64,000 nt of DNA from Lamellibrachia satsuma (taxonomy: Eukaryota > Annelida > Polychaeta > Sabellida > Siboglinidae). Positions within the stretch are counted from its first letter, which is position 1, and every line of letters starts with the position of its first letter. Both the position numbers and the translations under genes were made by a program. Under the pieces are notes generated by a model, which ran no database searches, was not told the origin of the DNA, and saw only the letters and a list, made by a program, of their open reading frames with translations. The DNA lies in the NCBI GenBank assembly GCA_033239005.1, contig BSQZ01000005.1, positions 4,309,001 to 4,373,000 on the forward strand, in the 5' to 3' direction. Shown piece after piece: positions 37,801-49,366 of this stretch.

Positions 37801-40800
37801 CAGGGAAATATCCGACAGTTCCGACATGGAGCTGCTGACACAGGCCTTCTTCTGCTGCCGATGGGACGGCAGCCCTGGGAAGGCAGAATTGTCAGCCAGG
37901 TTCAGCCGAGATTCAGACTCGCCCCGATTCGCAAGAGAGCTGATTGGAATAAGAGTGGGGGTGACGAGAGCAGGAGGCTTCTTGAAGAAGTTTCCCGGGA
38001 AAGAACGTTGCGGTGCTTGCGTTTGCGGTGGTGGTGCTACCTTTACGGGGGTCACCGGCTGAGGGTTCACATCCTGGGTGATGACCCCCTTCTTCTTGGA
38101 GGGCTTCTGCACTAGGCCCGGTATCGGCGGCTTTGGGGGTTGTTTGACTGATTCTGGCGGGGGGACTTCATTCATCTTCCAAGTGGTCGCATAAGGGTCA
38201 ATCTCTGTGTCCCAGTCCTCGCCACTGGCCATCTCTGTGCTTCTCTCATGGACATTGCCATTGTTCAAGTTTCTACTGGTGCTGAACTCTTTCATTGCAG
38301 CAGTGTTGGCCACTGTTGTTTTCTTTGGTACACGTCCCAGAAAGCCAGAAACTCTGTGTCCGGGTTGCACTACAGACTGCTGCTTCACGTCATCCTGCGT
38401 GCTTGGAACTACCTTGCCCCGAAGGTCTGGTCTGCCACCATTGTCTGTAGGACTTGGAACATCTGTCTGTCCAATGTTGGGTGTATTGGTGGCTCTTTGA
38501 GATGGTTCTGGGACAGCTGTCGGTCTCAGCTTGGACGGTCTGACCTTTGTTGATGCTGCCTGTGGGTGTTCCAGTTGTGAACGGACATCCTGTGGTGACT
38601 TCAACTGTGATGGCCTTTGTTCTGTGGACTCTTGTTGTGAGAGCCCCAGCTCAGAGGCCCTGTGTTGTGAGGGCCAATTTTGTGGAGGCCTCAAATTTGA
38701 AGGGTCATGTTCTGAGGGCTGTAAGGGTAACATTTCTTGGGCGGCAACACTTTCTGGCTGTGTGTGGAGTTCTCTATAAGGCGCCGTTTCTAGAATTCTG
38801 CCCTGTGAAGATGAATTACTTTCAGGTGTCTCAACAGATCTGTGCTGCATCTCCATCCACTGCTGATGCCTCAGCTGCTGTTGTTGCTGCATCTGCTGCT
38901 GCTGCTGCTGCAACAATTGTAGCTGCTGCTGCTTCTGCAACAGTTCTGTCTGATGTGGATCATGAATCATTAGCTGCTGTTGATCATGAAATACTAGCTG
39001 CTGTGGATCATGAATCACTGGCTGTTGTTGATCATGAATCATTGGCTGCCGTGGATCATGAAACATTAGCAGCTGTGGATTAAGCTGTGGATCATGAATC
39101 ATAGGCTGTTGTGGATCATGAATTACTCGCTGGTGTTGATCATGAATCATTGGCTGCTGTGTATCATGAATCATTGGCTGTTGTAGATCATGAATTACTC
39201 GCTGGTGTTGATCATGAATCATTGGCTGCTGTGTATCATGAATCATTGGCTGTTGCGGATCATGAATCGCTGGCTGTTGTGGATCATGAATCGCTGGCAT
39301 TTGTAGATTATGTATTGCTGGCTGCTGCACTGACTGCTGTTGTTGTTGTTGTTGTTGCATTTGCTGCAGAGCCATCATATGACTCATGGCAGTCATCTGA
39401 AGCAGACGGGGATCAGCAGAGAGAGCAGGGTTGACTTTCAGCAATGTCAGCATCATCTGCTGAAGCAAGGGATCATTGTGGGTCATGGTGCTGATGGTCA
39501 GGTCAGTGGGTGTGGACACGTGTGGGTCCGCACTGTCCTCCCCCTCACGCTCTTCCGAGTCAGCGGTACGATTGACTGGCTCAGTACGGCGCGACTCGCT
39601 CACTGGTTGGATCGGCAAGACAGGGACGTTGCTTGGGCGTACAGCGGCAGTGTTAGCAGGACAAATATCTGCAGTCTCCTCCGACACAACTTCTGCCTTC
39701 AAAGCCAGCGTCTTCGCCTTCAGTGCCTTGGCAGCTTTCTTCGATTTCTTCACAGGTTGCTGCAAGCACAATGCAATATCAATGAATAAGTGCTGTTTCT
39801 TCCAACAATCTCCAAGTCAAGAACCTACCCAGAGGGTGGGGGGGGGACTGAAGCAATTCGGTTTTTGCTAATACTGCTGTGTACCGTATGGCGGTATACA
39901 GCTGCACCAGTATTTTTATGCGGCTATGAAACCGGTATTTTTATTCAGTTGAATCGGTATTCCATACGGTATGTTACATCTACAATTGACAATCCTTGAA
40001 GCTTCCAAAACCACGTAAAAGTCACACAATTTTAATGGCAAGACAAGGCATTCGACATATCATGGCGCACACATTTCCTTCCATTTGGAGTGTGCACGTC
40101 TGGAAGAGAAAATCATATAAGCCCAGTCCACACTGTGGCGCCACTGTCAGAATGCGTTCTCTGTGCTTAGTGTGCGAAATGCCTCTCCGAATGATTCGGG
40201 AACCAGATTACTTTTAAACTTTAACACTTCTCACAGCATTTTTTACTACAAATAAATTTATTTCAAGCATCTATGCTGTTTCATCTAAAAACATAATTCC
40301 TTGAATAGACTAGAAAATTTTAAAACAATGGAAACTTTCTCACAATGAATGCATAAAATTATCGACTGGTCAAGTCTATCTAGTGCGATAATATCGTCTG
40401 CCAGTGTCTTTGCATACAGACAATAAAATAAATGTCAATACAGTTGAGCCTCGTTATAACGCGGTGGTTGGGGGTCCACAATTTTGGACAACATGTACGT
40501 GAGGCATGTTAGGTGTTCCCATATCTGCCACCAGGGAGCTCCTAAACAACAGCGATTGCACCTCGTCCAAGAACGCTGTTGAAGCTACAGTGTGCTGGTA
40601 GCACTGTTTTATATGTCAATATGCAGTTTACAGAGCTTATTAAATGGGTCAACTAGCGTCAATGTGCCAGATTTTAAACTGGACCATGCCATGGCATAGG
40701 TTTACAAAAGTGCTCTGGGGTCGATAACACGTGTTTCAATTTGGGATTATCATTCGCTGAATTAAATAAGTTAATTGATGTCAATTTAGGCTTACAGGCC

Positions 40801-43800
40801 AACAACAGAGCTTTCCGTTGATACTATGTTGAATAATCAAAATAGTTTGTCAACACATTCGACATCAACATATTTTTTGACTCCATAACTAGCCTCAATT
40901 ATCCGGACTCATTGATGAGGTGCCATCAGGATTGTTTGATTTAAATCATGATTTAAATCACTCCAAAAAAATCATTGATTTATGATTTTTTTGACTTCCG
41001 GTTTTTTTAATCGCTGATTTATATGAATTTAACACAAATAATTGTTTACAAGCATCGAGATCAACAAAGTTTTGTGTGTTTTTTAATACAAAAGCACGAA
41101 GTGCGCACGCTTGTGTAGCTGTATTGACACCAGATAGCCTGATAATAAAATATTTTATGACATTGTGTATACCAAATAAAAAAATCAAATAAATAAAAAA
41201 AATCCAATTTAAATAAAAAAATCTGATTTTTTGGATTTAAAAAAAATCATGATTTTTTCAACCCTGGATTGGTTGGTTCATGCTTCTGACCAATTAATCA
41301 ATCACATCTTGTGTGATTGATTTTTTCCAATTATAAAAAATCATGTTCAATTTCATTCCCGTTCCCGAGTTATCTGGAATTGCCCGAAATCTTATGCGCA
41401 ACAAACAATGGCATCCAGGGTTGGAAAAAAAATTTTTCAATTGGATTTTTTTTATTTAAATCGGATTTAGTTGATTTTTTTTATTTATTTGATATACAAT
41501 GTCATAAAATCATAGGCATGTAGTGAATACAGGTGGGCACATTACCCTAGCATTACCTGGATGTTGGGTAGACCAGGTGGTTTCTTGTAGGCAGCTTCCT
41601 TCAAGGATGGCCCGGGAGGCTGGCCAGAGACATCAGCTGTTGCCAGAGTGGGTTCAATGCCATCAGCCGACTGCTCCGAGTCCGTCCGCACCAGGGTCGC
41701 CATACTCCTGACATTACCATCTTCAATCTGCTCAAACCATATATTTACTATATATCATGTGATGTTAAAACATTTTAACCATTTAATTATAACATTAGCT
41801 TTTTTGCAATTTCTTATTCATTATGCAATTATGTAGACATCATACTATGGTGTACTGATGACAAAATAACGACACAATATATATTCCACCTTCACAGTGA
41901 CCAGATTTACACTGATGGGACGTCTACTGTCATTTGAAGCATGATAGTTACTATGGAAATAACCTTTCAGTGTCCAAAAAAAGGTTTGTGTGGAGACAAG
42001 TAACATATTAGTTTGTCGAGGGCTGATTGGCAAAATATGAAATTAATGCTGCATAATTAAATGCCCCTATGAAAGACCTGCTCTGCCCATGTGAGAATTT
42101 TATAAATCTTCAATTTTAATATATAATATTAAATCTAAATTAAGAAAAGAACAATTTCATCTATAGACTAACAATAATCATAATTAGTTTCAAAACTTCC
42201 CCGGGCACAGTGGCCAAGCACGTCGAACCCTGTATTTGTGAAAGCGGCCAGCCAGCCTACCAACCGTTGCTTTTCAATGCTGCCATCCAGCTATTTATAA
42301 CCCGATCGGGTTCAAATCTCTAACAGAATGAGATACAACAACGAGGCAACCACAACCATCGCCATTTTGGTATAGTAACCTTTGTGTCCCGCCCTGTTGT
42401 TGATTGTGGCATTGTCTGTTATAAGTTTGAAATTTTCATCGTTTATTTAAATTGTATTTTGTTCGTATGATCATATTTCTAAGCACACAGTGTGACAAAG
42501 TTTGCAATCTTTCAGGTGTTGGTTTTGCATAATTTTGAATTAAAACAAAAACATTCCAGTCACAATTCACAAAATCCCTTGCATGTTGACAAAAATGTGC
42601 ATAATAGTTAAAAGTAACCATCAGAATTGGATAATTGTCTTAGTGGAACAAAACTAACAAACATGGCCACATTTGTTGATGGTTATGACATTGAATTTTT
42701 TATAGCATGGTGAAGTTGACTTTTGTTTTTTGGTCAATATTACCTAAAGATTGCTTCATGATCAAACAATCATCAAATAATTGTACCACAGCAATTTTAA
42801 CAGCCTATTTCATTTACACATTCAACGATTGTTGGGATATACTCATTTTGCTGCAAGCTATGTGCTACATAAAGCACAATTGGTGACCATGTTAAAGTAA
42901 ATCAGTTGTAAAAAATGTTTGCCTGTATGAAACTTCGCACTGCCCATATGAACTGAACCTTAAAAAACCCTGCCCATGGATGTTCAATATTTGCTAGCAT
43001 ATCGAAAGGGAAGAATTTAGAAATTAACTGACCTGTGAGCCATTCCAGCCGTCTTAAAGGTCCTTCCCCATTTACATTTTTTGCTCATCTCATTTTAGAA
43101 TCATTTCGCAAAAAATGAAACCTATTTAGTATACACTTTGACAAGCTAACTAGTTTGTAAATCTTTTATTAAGCTTTGGTGAAATCATTACACAAACTAT
43201 TACATTACTGTTGACAGGATCCGGTCAAAATTAAGCTAAAAACAGGCAAAAGCGGTCCAGCTTGATATACTATATGAAATAAAGCTAGTCAGTTTTGCAA
43301 ATTACCCAATTTAACGATCAAACTAAATTCTTTCAATGATTTTAACAAAGATATGCACTCATTTATTAAGCTGAAATTTAATATGACCTAAATTAGCATC
43401 AGCTGCAACAGATTGACAAATGTCACTGACCTCTGATACTGTTCTTTGACGGACCTGCAATGCTTCATCCTCCAAAGTCATAGTGCTTTCATCTTCACTT
43501 GGCACACTGCATTGCGACTTTAAACTACGCATGTTAATCTTTGTTGTATTAACACCTGTATCGGTCGTGGTGACAATAGGCACGAGGTGGTACCTGAACC
43601 GATGATCAAACAGTGAGTCTGTGGTGTTGATGGCAACATCGCAGCAGGGTTGGGGAGGAGTTTGTGTTCCACAGTCCTTTGTTCGATGGCGCTTTGTGTT
43701 TGTCATGACACTGGTCTGGGGTAGTGTCTCCGTTTGAACACCACAGTTATACATTGACACGCATCGTTGCAGACGCAGTGATGGCACGCTACAAACGCCG

Positions 43801-46800
43801 CGGTGCGAGAGTGCATATCCTGAACTCCCACGTTCCAGTGAAATCGCGCTCTGTGGCCTGAACTCTGGGCTGCTGGCATTCAGTTGATTGCTGGAGCTTG
43901 CTGCTAGTGCCGGTCTAGTTCTTGGCACAAACGTGGAGCTCTCAGCTCGCAGTACATGATTTTGTTTCGATGTGGGATATGACTTTCGTGACCTGGTCAC
44001 TTTGTCGAGTGCACCACACATGGCATCGTAAACGAGCCTCTTCGCTACAGTGTCTACTGGATCAGAAGACTTTACAAACAGTGTCTCCTTAAACTGCTGC
44101 AGGGCTGACATCATGTCAACGAAGTGACCATGAGCAACGTTCATGTCTTTGCCCTTATTGCTTGAACTGATATTGTCACATTCGTCAGCTGACTCCGAGT
44201 CTGACAACCTGTTCTTGTAGTCAGCGGCATACGTCAGTGGTGTGTAAGTTGTCTTGAGAGTGGCTACACTCTGTCCTTTAGATTTCACCAACTGGGTCGT
44301 GAGCAGGTCATCGGTCACTTCCCCTGCGGCCACTGACCACTTGGTAGTACAGGCATGAGGCCTGTGGCCATTGGATATCTGGTCCTGGCAGCACGCTACA
44401 GCCACTTTAGGGTCTACAAACAATATCATTCAGAACTAGGGTAAATTACAAATTTAAGCAGAACCCAAATAATGATTTTGACTGGTGGCCATGGATAAGC
44501 AGACTTCAAACAATACCACATTAAATGGCTATGCAATCTACAGGCATGAAGGACGACCATAATCAGGTCTTGTTGTTGTAATTCTGACAATAACATAACA
44601 TCTAGCAAATTTTTATGTATGACTTTTATATTGTTACATTTTCACTCATCACACAGTGTAGTATGTAAGACAGCCTTGACCTTTTCTAATAATGCTCACA
44701 TTATCAAGGCGACCACATTACCTCATCTAAACACACTAAATATTCTGTTTTATGATGGATTTTCCTAATGAGCCATTTATCTTAGTAAAATGGTCACTAC
44801 ATCTAGAAATTAGAGCAACATTTACCTGACTGGCAGTGGCTGCTCTGTGAGATCGAATTCACACTCTCCTCTGAATCAACGCCGTCTTTCTCCAGTGAGA
44901 TGCCACACCTGTATGCTCTATCCTCGAACAGTTCCACAGCACTGTCCTTACACTTGTATACACTATGCTCAAACACAATGCCAGCATTATTGACATCATG
45001 TAGTCTACAATAAAGTAATACATTTCTTTTACAAAGCATGCGATATACAATCTGCAATACGTATGCTACATATTGACTACAAAGTTCAAATACTTACATT
45101 GTCCTTAGAGTCACTAAGGACAAAATGTATCTTTCCCTAAAGAAAACTACTTGACATTTACATGCAATTATTTTATTTCTTCTGACATCAAAACCCCGCC
45201 TCCATCATGTCATTTAATCCATTTCAACAAGAATACAACTAGTCATAATGACCCTTTTTTATTTGGAATACGACTCATTGCTGAGGTAACCCTCTGTGAG
45301 ACAATTGCTGCCTGGTGCTAGCAATACAAACTCAATGATGTATTCTCACTATACCCAAGATTTCCATGCTAGACCAGTGCAGCCCCCTGAGCACTGCCAA
45401 CTCACCCGCTCGGTGGCAGCTTGGACAAGGACAGTGTGTTGCCAGTGACAGTTATGTAGTCGCACTTTGACAGAAAACTGCGAATGCTGCCTTCCGCCAT
45501 GACCAATTTGCGCTCCTTCTTCGTCAGTTGCAGGAAGACATTCAACACTTGTTCATCTGTTGCCTCGATTGCATCAGCAGCGTGAACAACCTCCGCAAAC
45601 TTCCTGAAACCACCAACAGCCAGCTATGAGAATCTACAGCATTTTATGACTGACACCTCACAGCGGCATACACAGAATTCCCTATTTTCTTCCTAGATTA
45701 AAATCTACTTTTCTCTAACAAAATTACACAACAATAAAAGTTTACACACCTGCCTTACTTATTTGCTTTATTTAAGGCAAGGGTTGTTTTAAATTGTATG
45801 AAAAAATTTAGAATTATTAAAACACAATGGGGCTGTCAAAGTGTTTCATTAGATATAGTTTATATTATATAAATGATCTTATGATAAAAACTGTTAAACT
45901 CTGTACTTTTAATCAGTTGGGTTACTTGGATATTTTTGCCATGAAGCTTGGTTACAACCCAAACCCCAAATATAATAATTTAAGAAACAGTCAAATGTAA
46001 ATATGTCAGAAAGCAAGTATGCAGCTGTTAAAAATGCACACTCAGCTGTGGGAAAACCCATCACACAACACAGTGCAGTCTGCTCTGCCAACATTCTCAT
46101 ACATTTAACCAATGTAACTATCAATCAATAATTCAAAACTACCTGAAGACGGCTTCCATTTCGGGGTCAGGAGGCAATGTAGTTGTAAGTACAGAAGTCA
46201 CTGAGGACTGAGAGACTGAGGCAGCGCTGGTTATGGTGGCTAGAACAGAAACCTTGTTACATGACCATATAAGATTGATCTGGCAGTCCATATGCACTCA
46301 GCCGCAACCATGGCACTGCCAATTCAAAACCGTCCATGCATGATGGCAATGAAAATGGCACCTGAATTTATGTTTGATGTTATCATATATGGTAAGTTGC
46401 CAAGTACTGATATCTTTGGAATTAGACTAGACGGTGGGAAATTCCCGTCATGCACAAATTGTATATATTAATAAGAACAAATGAAAAAAAATATTTTTAA
46501 ACATTAGTTCAATATAAATTCCTTAATATATGCAAAATATTAAAATAATTTTTTATTTTAACTCATCAAGAATGTTGACTATCAGTTTACACATGAATGC
46601 AAACAAGTTGTTAAGAATTCTTGTCACTAAAGTGACTAAACCAAGCCTTTAAATGGAAAAAAGGCTGGACTAACCTTAAAAGTAGAAACAGTGTTGCCAA
46701 AAATGTGTAACACTCTCATTTCTACGTATAAAATAAAACATAAGATTTCAAACTGCAGTCAGAAAGACCCCCATTAAGACATCTGGGGTTACCATAACAA

Positions 46801-48121
46801 AAGCCACCATGTCATTGCAAAAATACCAAACAAAAATCATGTAATTAGTACATGCATACATATTCTTTTTTCCATGACTTCAACTAGGGTGCGAAGAGGA
46901 TACCGTAATTGTCAGTGTATAATAAAAAAAGTCCTTCATTTTTTACTTCAAAGTCCAGGTGTGTATTATACATGGTAAGTTGGTAACAAGGCTAAAAAAA
47001 ATTTTTTTTATTTAACATGCAGTAATCAGGAACTATAGATTGGCCTAAATTACTCATGCCCCTAAACGACAATTCTTGCCTCATTTCTTATGTCAATGCA
47101 TTAATCCAATCATTCCATGTACAAATACACATTACTTTTAAATTTTGTTTTTGCGCACTCCTGCGGTCCAAATAGTGCAGTGGAGTGAGCGACAATGTAA
47201 GCAGTTGACGATCATGGCAGAAGACGGTGATGCATCACAACACTACATGGACTGAAAAGGTACAGGCTACAGACATGAGTCTAACCCGTGCTTCAACCAA
47301 ACTATCAGATGTAGGGTTAATGCTAAGAAGCAACACAGAAATTCTGTGATATTTGAGCAAAAAGTCAGGGTGTGTATTATGGGGGGGCATATTGTAAGTA
47401 GAAAATTATGGTAAGTAACTGAAACAGTGAAGTTTCAAAGCTTACTTAACTTTGGCTGTGGTTTCGAAAGAAATACTAAAACCTGTTAGTCCCTTCAAAC
47501 CTGGGGTCTATGCCAGGGGAAGTAAAAGATCCCACAATATGCAACCTGCTGTACACTCAATCTCAATAAAAGAGAGTGCCACTTTAGCCCTTTTCCCTTG
47601 GATTTCTACTGGGCCCAGTTGAAACTACCCAGGTGGTACACACTGTAATTTAATAGTTTGTCGTATGATTTCTTCAAAATAAAATGACACAATTTGCACA
47701 AATGAGCTAGCATGTTGTAGTTAATACTAGAGAGGCTAGATTTTTCTCTAAAGTATTCTGAAATGAAGTGAACAAAAACAGAATTGAGGAGAGAGCTTTA
47801 AAAGCCAGATTTTCTAGCAATTGTGATTTCCCCCAAATCAGTCATTAAATTACAAAAAGCAGTTTTGTCACAAACCAATACTCTGTCTCTATAAACAAAT
47901 CACATCATGCAATATCTTCACTCACCCGTTTTTGACACAACCATTGTTGTCATAAGAGATGGCCTAACCATTGTTGTCAAAGTTGGTGCAGCAGGAGGCA
48001 GTATCAGGATCATTTCGCGGGGGGCAGTGGATGGCGGATGATGCTGTAGATGAAGATGCTGCTGTGCCGATGACTGCAGTGGATTTGGATGCTCATGCTG
48101 TGGTAGAATCTGTTGTATTGG

Positions 48122-48165
<44 letters not shown>

Positions 48166-48460
48166 GTAGCAAATGCTGCTGTGGTGTTGGCTGCAGTGGA
48201 TTTGGATGCTGCTGCTGCTGCAGTGGAGGATGTTGCTGCTGCAGCAACTGTGGGGGAGGGTGTTGCAGTTGCGGCTGCACGTAGACTGGTGTATAGGGCG
48301 ACGATGCAGGGTATGGCGGCAGCTGTGTCGGATAGAAGGCCGGGGGTGATGACGGGTGTGTAACATATGGGCTGTAGACCACCGGTGGCTGAGATGCTGG
48401 CATGGTAACGTGGGTCACCATTCGAGGATCCCCCGAGAACTGGTATGGGTAACCTTCCAT
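31205..48460 (-). CDS. Q/P-rich CCCH-CCCH-RING-H2 protein, TTC3/DZIP3-like E3 ligase C-terminus
   Basis: Fourteen exons on the minus strand: 48460-47926, 46239-46143, 45603-45406, 45004-44826, 44413-43431, 41727-41557, 39759-37704, 37295-37234, 36467-36367, 35428-35311, 34516-34307, 32729-32532, 31848-31759, 31300-31205. Every junction has GT/AG and matching phase; total 5,094 nt, 1,697 residues. In order: P/Q-rich start with poly-Q (about 13 Q), a helical segment (exons 2-3), a Ser-rich region with two TQT-type sites, a large Q-rich exon with 10-residue IHD repeats, a 'FEKLIVKMKEMHPDAT...AIKQVRQKH' region like TTC3/DZIP3, two CCCH fingers (C1524-x7-C-x5-C-x3-H1542; C1557-x7-C-x5-C-x3-H1575), and RING-H2 (C1642-x2-C-x13-C-x-H-x2-H-x2-C-x12-C-x2-C1683), then HALLAEDFP. 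Inferred role: RNA-linked ubiquitin ligase. Start ATG 48460 lies three bases inside an exon; upstream coding exons may be missing. Confidence 0.8.
32285..32520. repeat. Clustered palindromic CTGCAG-centred repeats in an intron
   Basis: Multiple copies of 'aatctgcagatt' and close variants occur at 32305-32355 and 32473-32515, in both orientations because the core is palindromic. They lie in the intron between the RING exon and the second CCCH exon. They may be ends of a small transposon. Confidence 0.5.
33466..33678 (+). pseudogene. pogo/Tigger transposase N-terminal fragment (CENP-B-type HTH)
   Basis: The plus-strand frame, without an ATG, reads HQQLAEQYNIGRSQVGNIL followed by RNKRKYLDAFENN and a Lys/Arg-rich stretch (ASRKRQA). 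'QLAEqY.Ig.SQV..IL..K' is the first helix-turn-helix of pogo-type (CENP-B-like) transposases. It is truncated at both sides, stops at 33676-33678, and lies antisense in an intron of the RING gene, so it is a dead transposon piece. Confidence 0.65.
34130..34202. mobile_element. pogo-like terminal fragment
   Basis: 'aaggtcacctcg' and 'gggtgaccataataccaagg' face each other, and the right side ends 'ttacactg' followed by TA. This matches the ends of the MITE at 13483-13672 (GGTCACC, ...CTACTG|TA). Its closeness to the transposase fragment at 33466 suggests one decayed pogo-like element. Confidence 0.45.
35440..35850. repeat. About 20-bp minisatellite beside an exon acceptor
   Basis: Around eighteen variable copies of a unit near 'gaggtcaacaccagcctcat'. 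The array starts within about 15 bases of the acceptor of the exon at 35428-35311 (minus strand), so on the transcript it occupies the place where branch point and pyrimidine tract should be. The plus-strand open frame over it is a repeat artefact. Confidence 0.88.
36461..36656 (-). repeat. 32-bp tandem repeat carrying an acceptor and a donor in each unit, 6 copies
   Basis: Copies start (CAACAACC) at 36461, 36493, 36525, 36557, 36589 and 36621. Read on the transcript strand each unit is 'ttctttgacag', GTTGTTG, then 'gtaagtattg': a full splice acceptor, seven bases and a consensus donor. The copy next to exon 36467-36367 has 'gatag' and its GTAAG is coding (GTAAGAAGAAA). The array therefore multiplies the exon's own acceptor region. 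Thirty-two is not a multiple of three. Confidence 0.92.
38950..39310 (-). repeat. In-frame 30-bp coding repeat (IHDxQQPM peptide)
   Basis: Within the largest exon of the RING gene, about twelve imperfect 30-base units encode ten-residue peptides near 'QQPMIHDPQ'. Units vary (PMIHD, RVIHD, LVFHD) but stay in frame. On either side are poly-Q stretches. The opposite strand shows long open frames that mirror this bias and are not genes. Confidence 0.9.
40441..40500. mobile_element. pogo/Tigger-like terminal inverted repeat
   Basis: TA (40439-40440) is followed by CAGTTGAGCCTCGTTATAAC, the classic end of pogo/Tigger elements. The matching right end is not clear; 'cctcaattatccgg' near 40895 may be part of an internal or second end. 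It lies in an intron of the RING gene. Confidence 0.55.
40927..41268 (-). mobile_element. AT-rich dispersed repeat B, copy 1
   Basis: Runs from 'caggattgtttgatttaaat' to 'ttttttcaaccctg'. Its ends are inverted relatives (CAGGATTG/CAGGGTTG). A partial copy in the other orientation, with closely similar sequence, is at 49120-49366, and further partial copies are at 41412-41520 and 48580-48665. CAGGGTTG ends suggest a hAT-like MITE, but I find no clear 8-bp duplication. Confidence 0.55.
41412..41520 (+). mobile_element. Dispersed repeat B, partial copy
   Basis: Starts 'cagggttggaaaaaa', continues through T-rich sequence and ends at 'tacaatgtcataaaatcat', the same order as the end of copy 1 read on the other strand. 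Confidence 0.5.
46911..47415. mobile_element. Possible MITE with TACCGTAATT ends
   Basis: 'taccgtaatt' near 46911 faces 'aaattatggta' near 47404-47414, and both flank 'gtgtgtattat' blocks. The interior is non-coding. The ends are short and diverged, so this is tentative. It lies in an intron of the RING gene. Confidence 0.35.
48123..48163 (-). repeat. (CAG)n poly-glutamine tract in the first coding exon
   Basis: About 13 uninterrupted CTG triplets on the plus strand, encoding poly-Q on the minus strand. Pure CAG runs are prone to length change between individuals. Flanking Q/P-rich repeats (QHPNPLQ occurs twice) suggest a larger internal duplication. Confidence 0.93.
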
Positions 48461-48579
48461 CTTCTGCAAATTGTTAGAAATAGCATTATGCCTACTGAAT
48501 GTAGACTAGACTCCTAAGGAACAAGAAAACACTGGCTTAGGGATAATCACAATGGTTACAGCATTAATAACGAGGCCAA

Positions 48580-48665
48580 GCTTGAAAAAAGTCATGATTT
48601 TTTTTTTAAATAAAAAAATTCCGATTTTTTATTTATTTGTTTTTTATCTGGTATATAGACATTTA
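48580..48665. mobile_element. Dispersed repeat B, partial copy
   Basis: T-rich stretch with 'gaaaaaagtcatgatttttt' and 'tttttatttatttg', in the same order as the other copies of repeat B. Heavily decayed. Confidence 0.4.
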
Positions 48666-49119
48666 TATAGATGTTGATATTTATAAACTCTTTCAAATGT
48701 GTTCTATTCAAATTGATTTGGGTATTTGCTTAACAGAGGGTGCTTGATTTTTGATTATATAAAGACATTAGACAATGTCCAACAGGCCTCACACCCTGAA
48801 GTTGCATAATCTGTCTTGGAAAGGAAAGCATGCTGTGTGTCTGTGGCTGCAGCAGTGCTAATTATTGGTTGCTGAGAGGATGGATTAGCACCTGTCCAGG
48901 GCTCTGTGTACTCTATGGGTCTCCAACCAGACTGCAAACTGGTAAAGTATTAAATTAAACAATTGTCACCAAGACTGTCTCACTTGAGTCAACATACTGA
49001 ATTGGTAACAACTAGCAGGAGCCCTAAGTGGACTTTAACTCAGGGCTTCTGACTTGAAAATATACTTCCTCTTGAAGACAAGTTTGTGTAGCTTCACTGC
49101 ATTCAGAAAGGGAATAGCT

Positions 49120-49366
49120 CAAACATATACAATGTCATAAAATATTTGACTATTAGGCTATCTGGTGGCAATACAACTACACAAGTGTGCGCACATTGTG
49201 CTTTTGCATTAAAAAACATACAAAACTTTGTTGATCTTAATGCTTGTAAACAATTATTTGTGTTAAATTCATATAAATCAGCGATTAAAAAAATTGGAAA
49301 TCTAAAAAATCATAAATTATTTTTTTTGAGTGATTTAAATCATGATTTAAATCAAACAACCCTGAA
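49120..49366 (+). mobile_element. AT-rich dispersed repeat B, copy 2 (left end missing)
   Basis: Closely similar to copy 1 at 40927-41268 but inverted relative to it, ending 'tttaaatcaaacaaccctg'. Several differences are CpG in one copy and TpG/CpA in the other (gcgtgcgc versus gtgtgcgc; cgtgc versus tgtgc), the mark of methylation decay. Confidence 0.6.

Noticed and set aside
38547..39434. Long plus-strand open frames rich in Ala/Val/Asp opposite the Q-rich exon
   Set aside because: They mirror the CAG and IHD repeats of the minus-strand exon and have no splice or family support.
48010..48366. Ser/His-rich and Ala-rich frames around the CAG tract
   Set aside because: Alternative frames of the CAG run; only the poly-Q frame continues through phase-matched exons.
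48794..48931. Possible upstream coding exon of the RING-H2 gene (reads SGWRPIEYTEPWTGANP)
   Set aside because: It has an acceptor and a possible donor, but its phase (2) cannot be joined to the exon at 48463 without an immediate stop in either frame.
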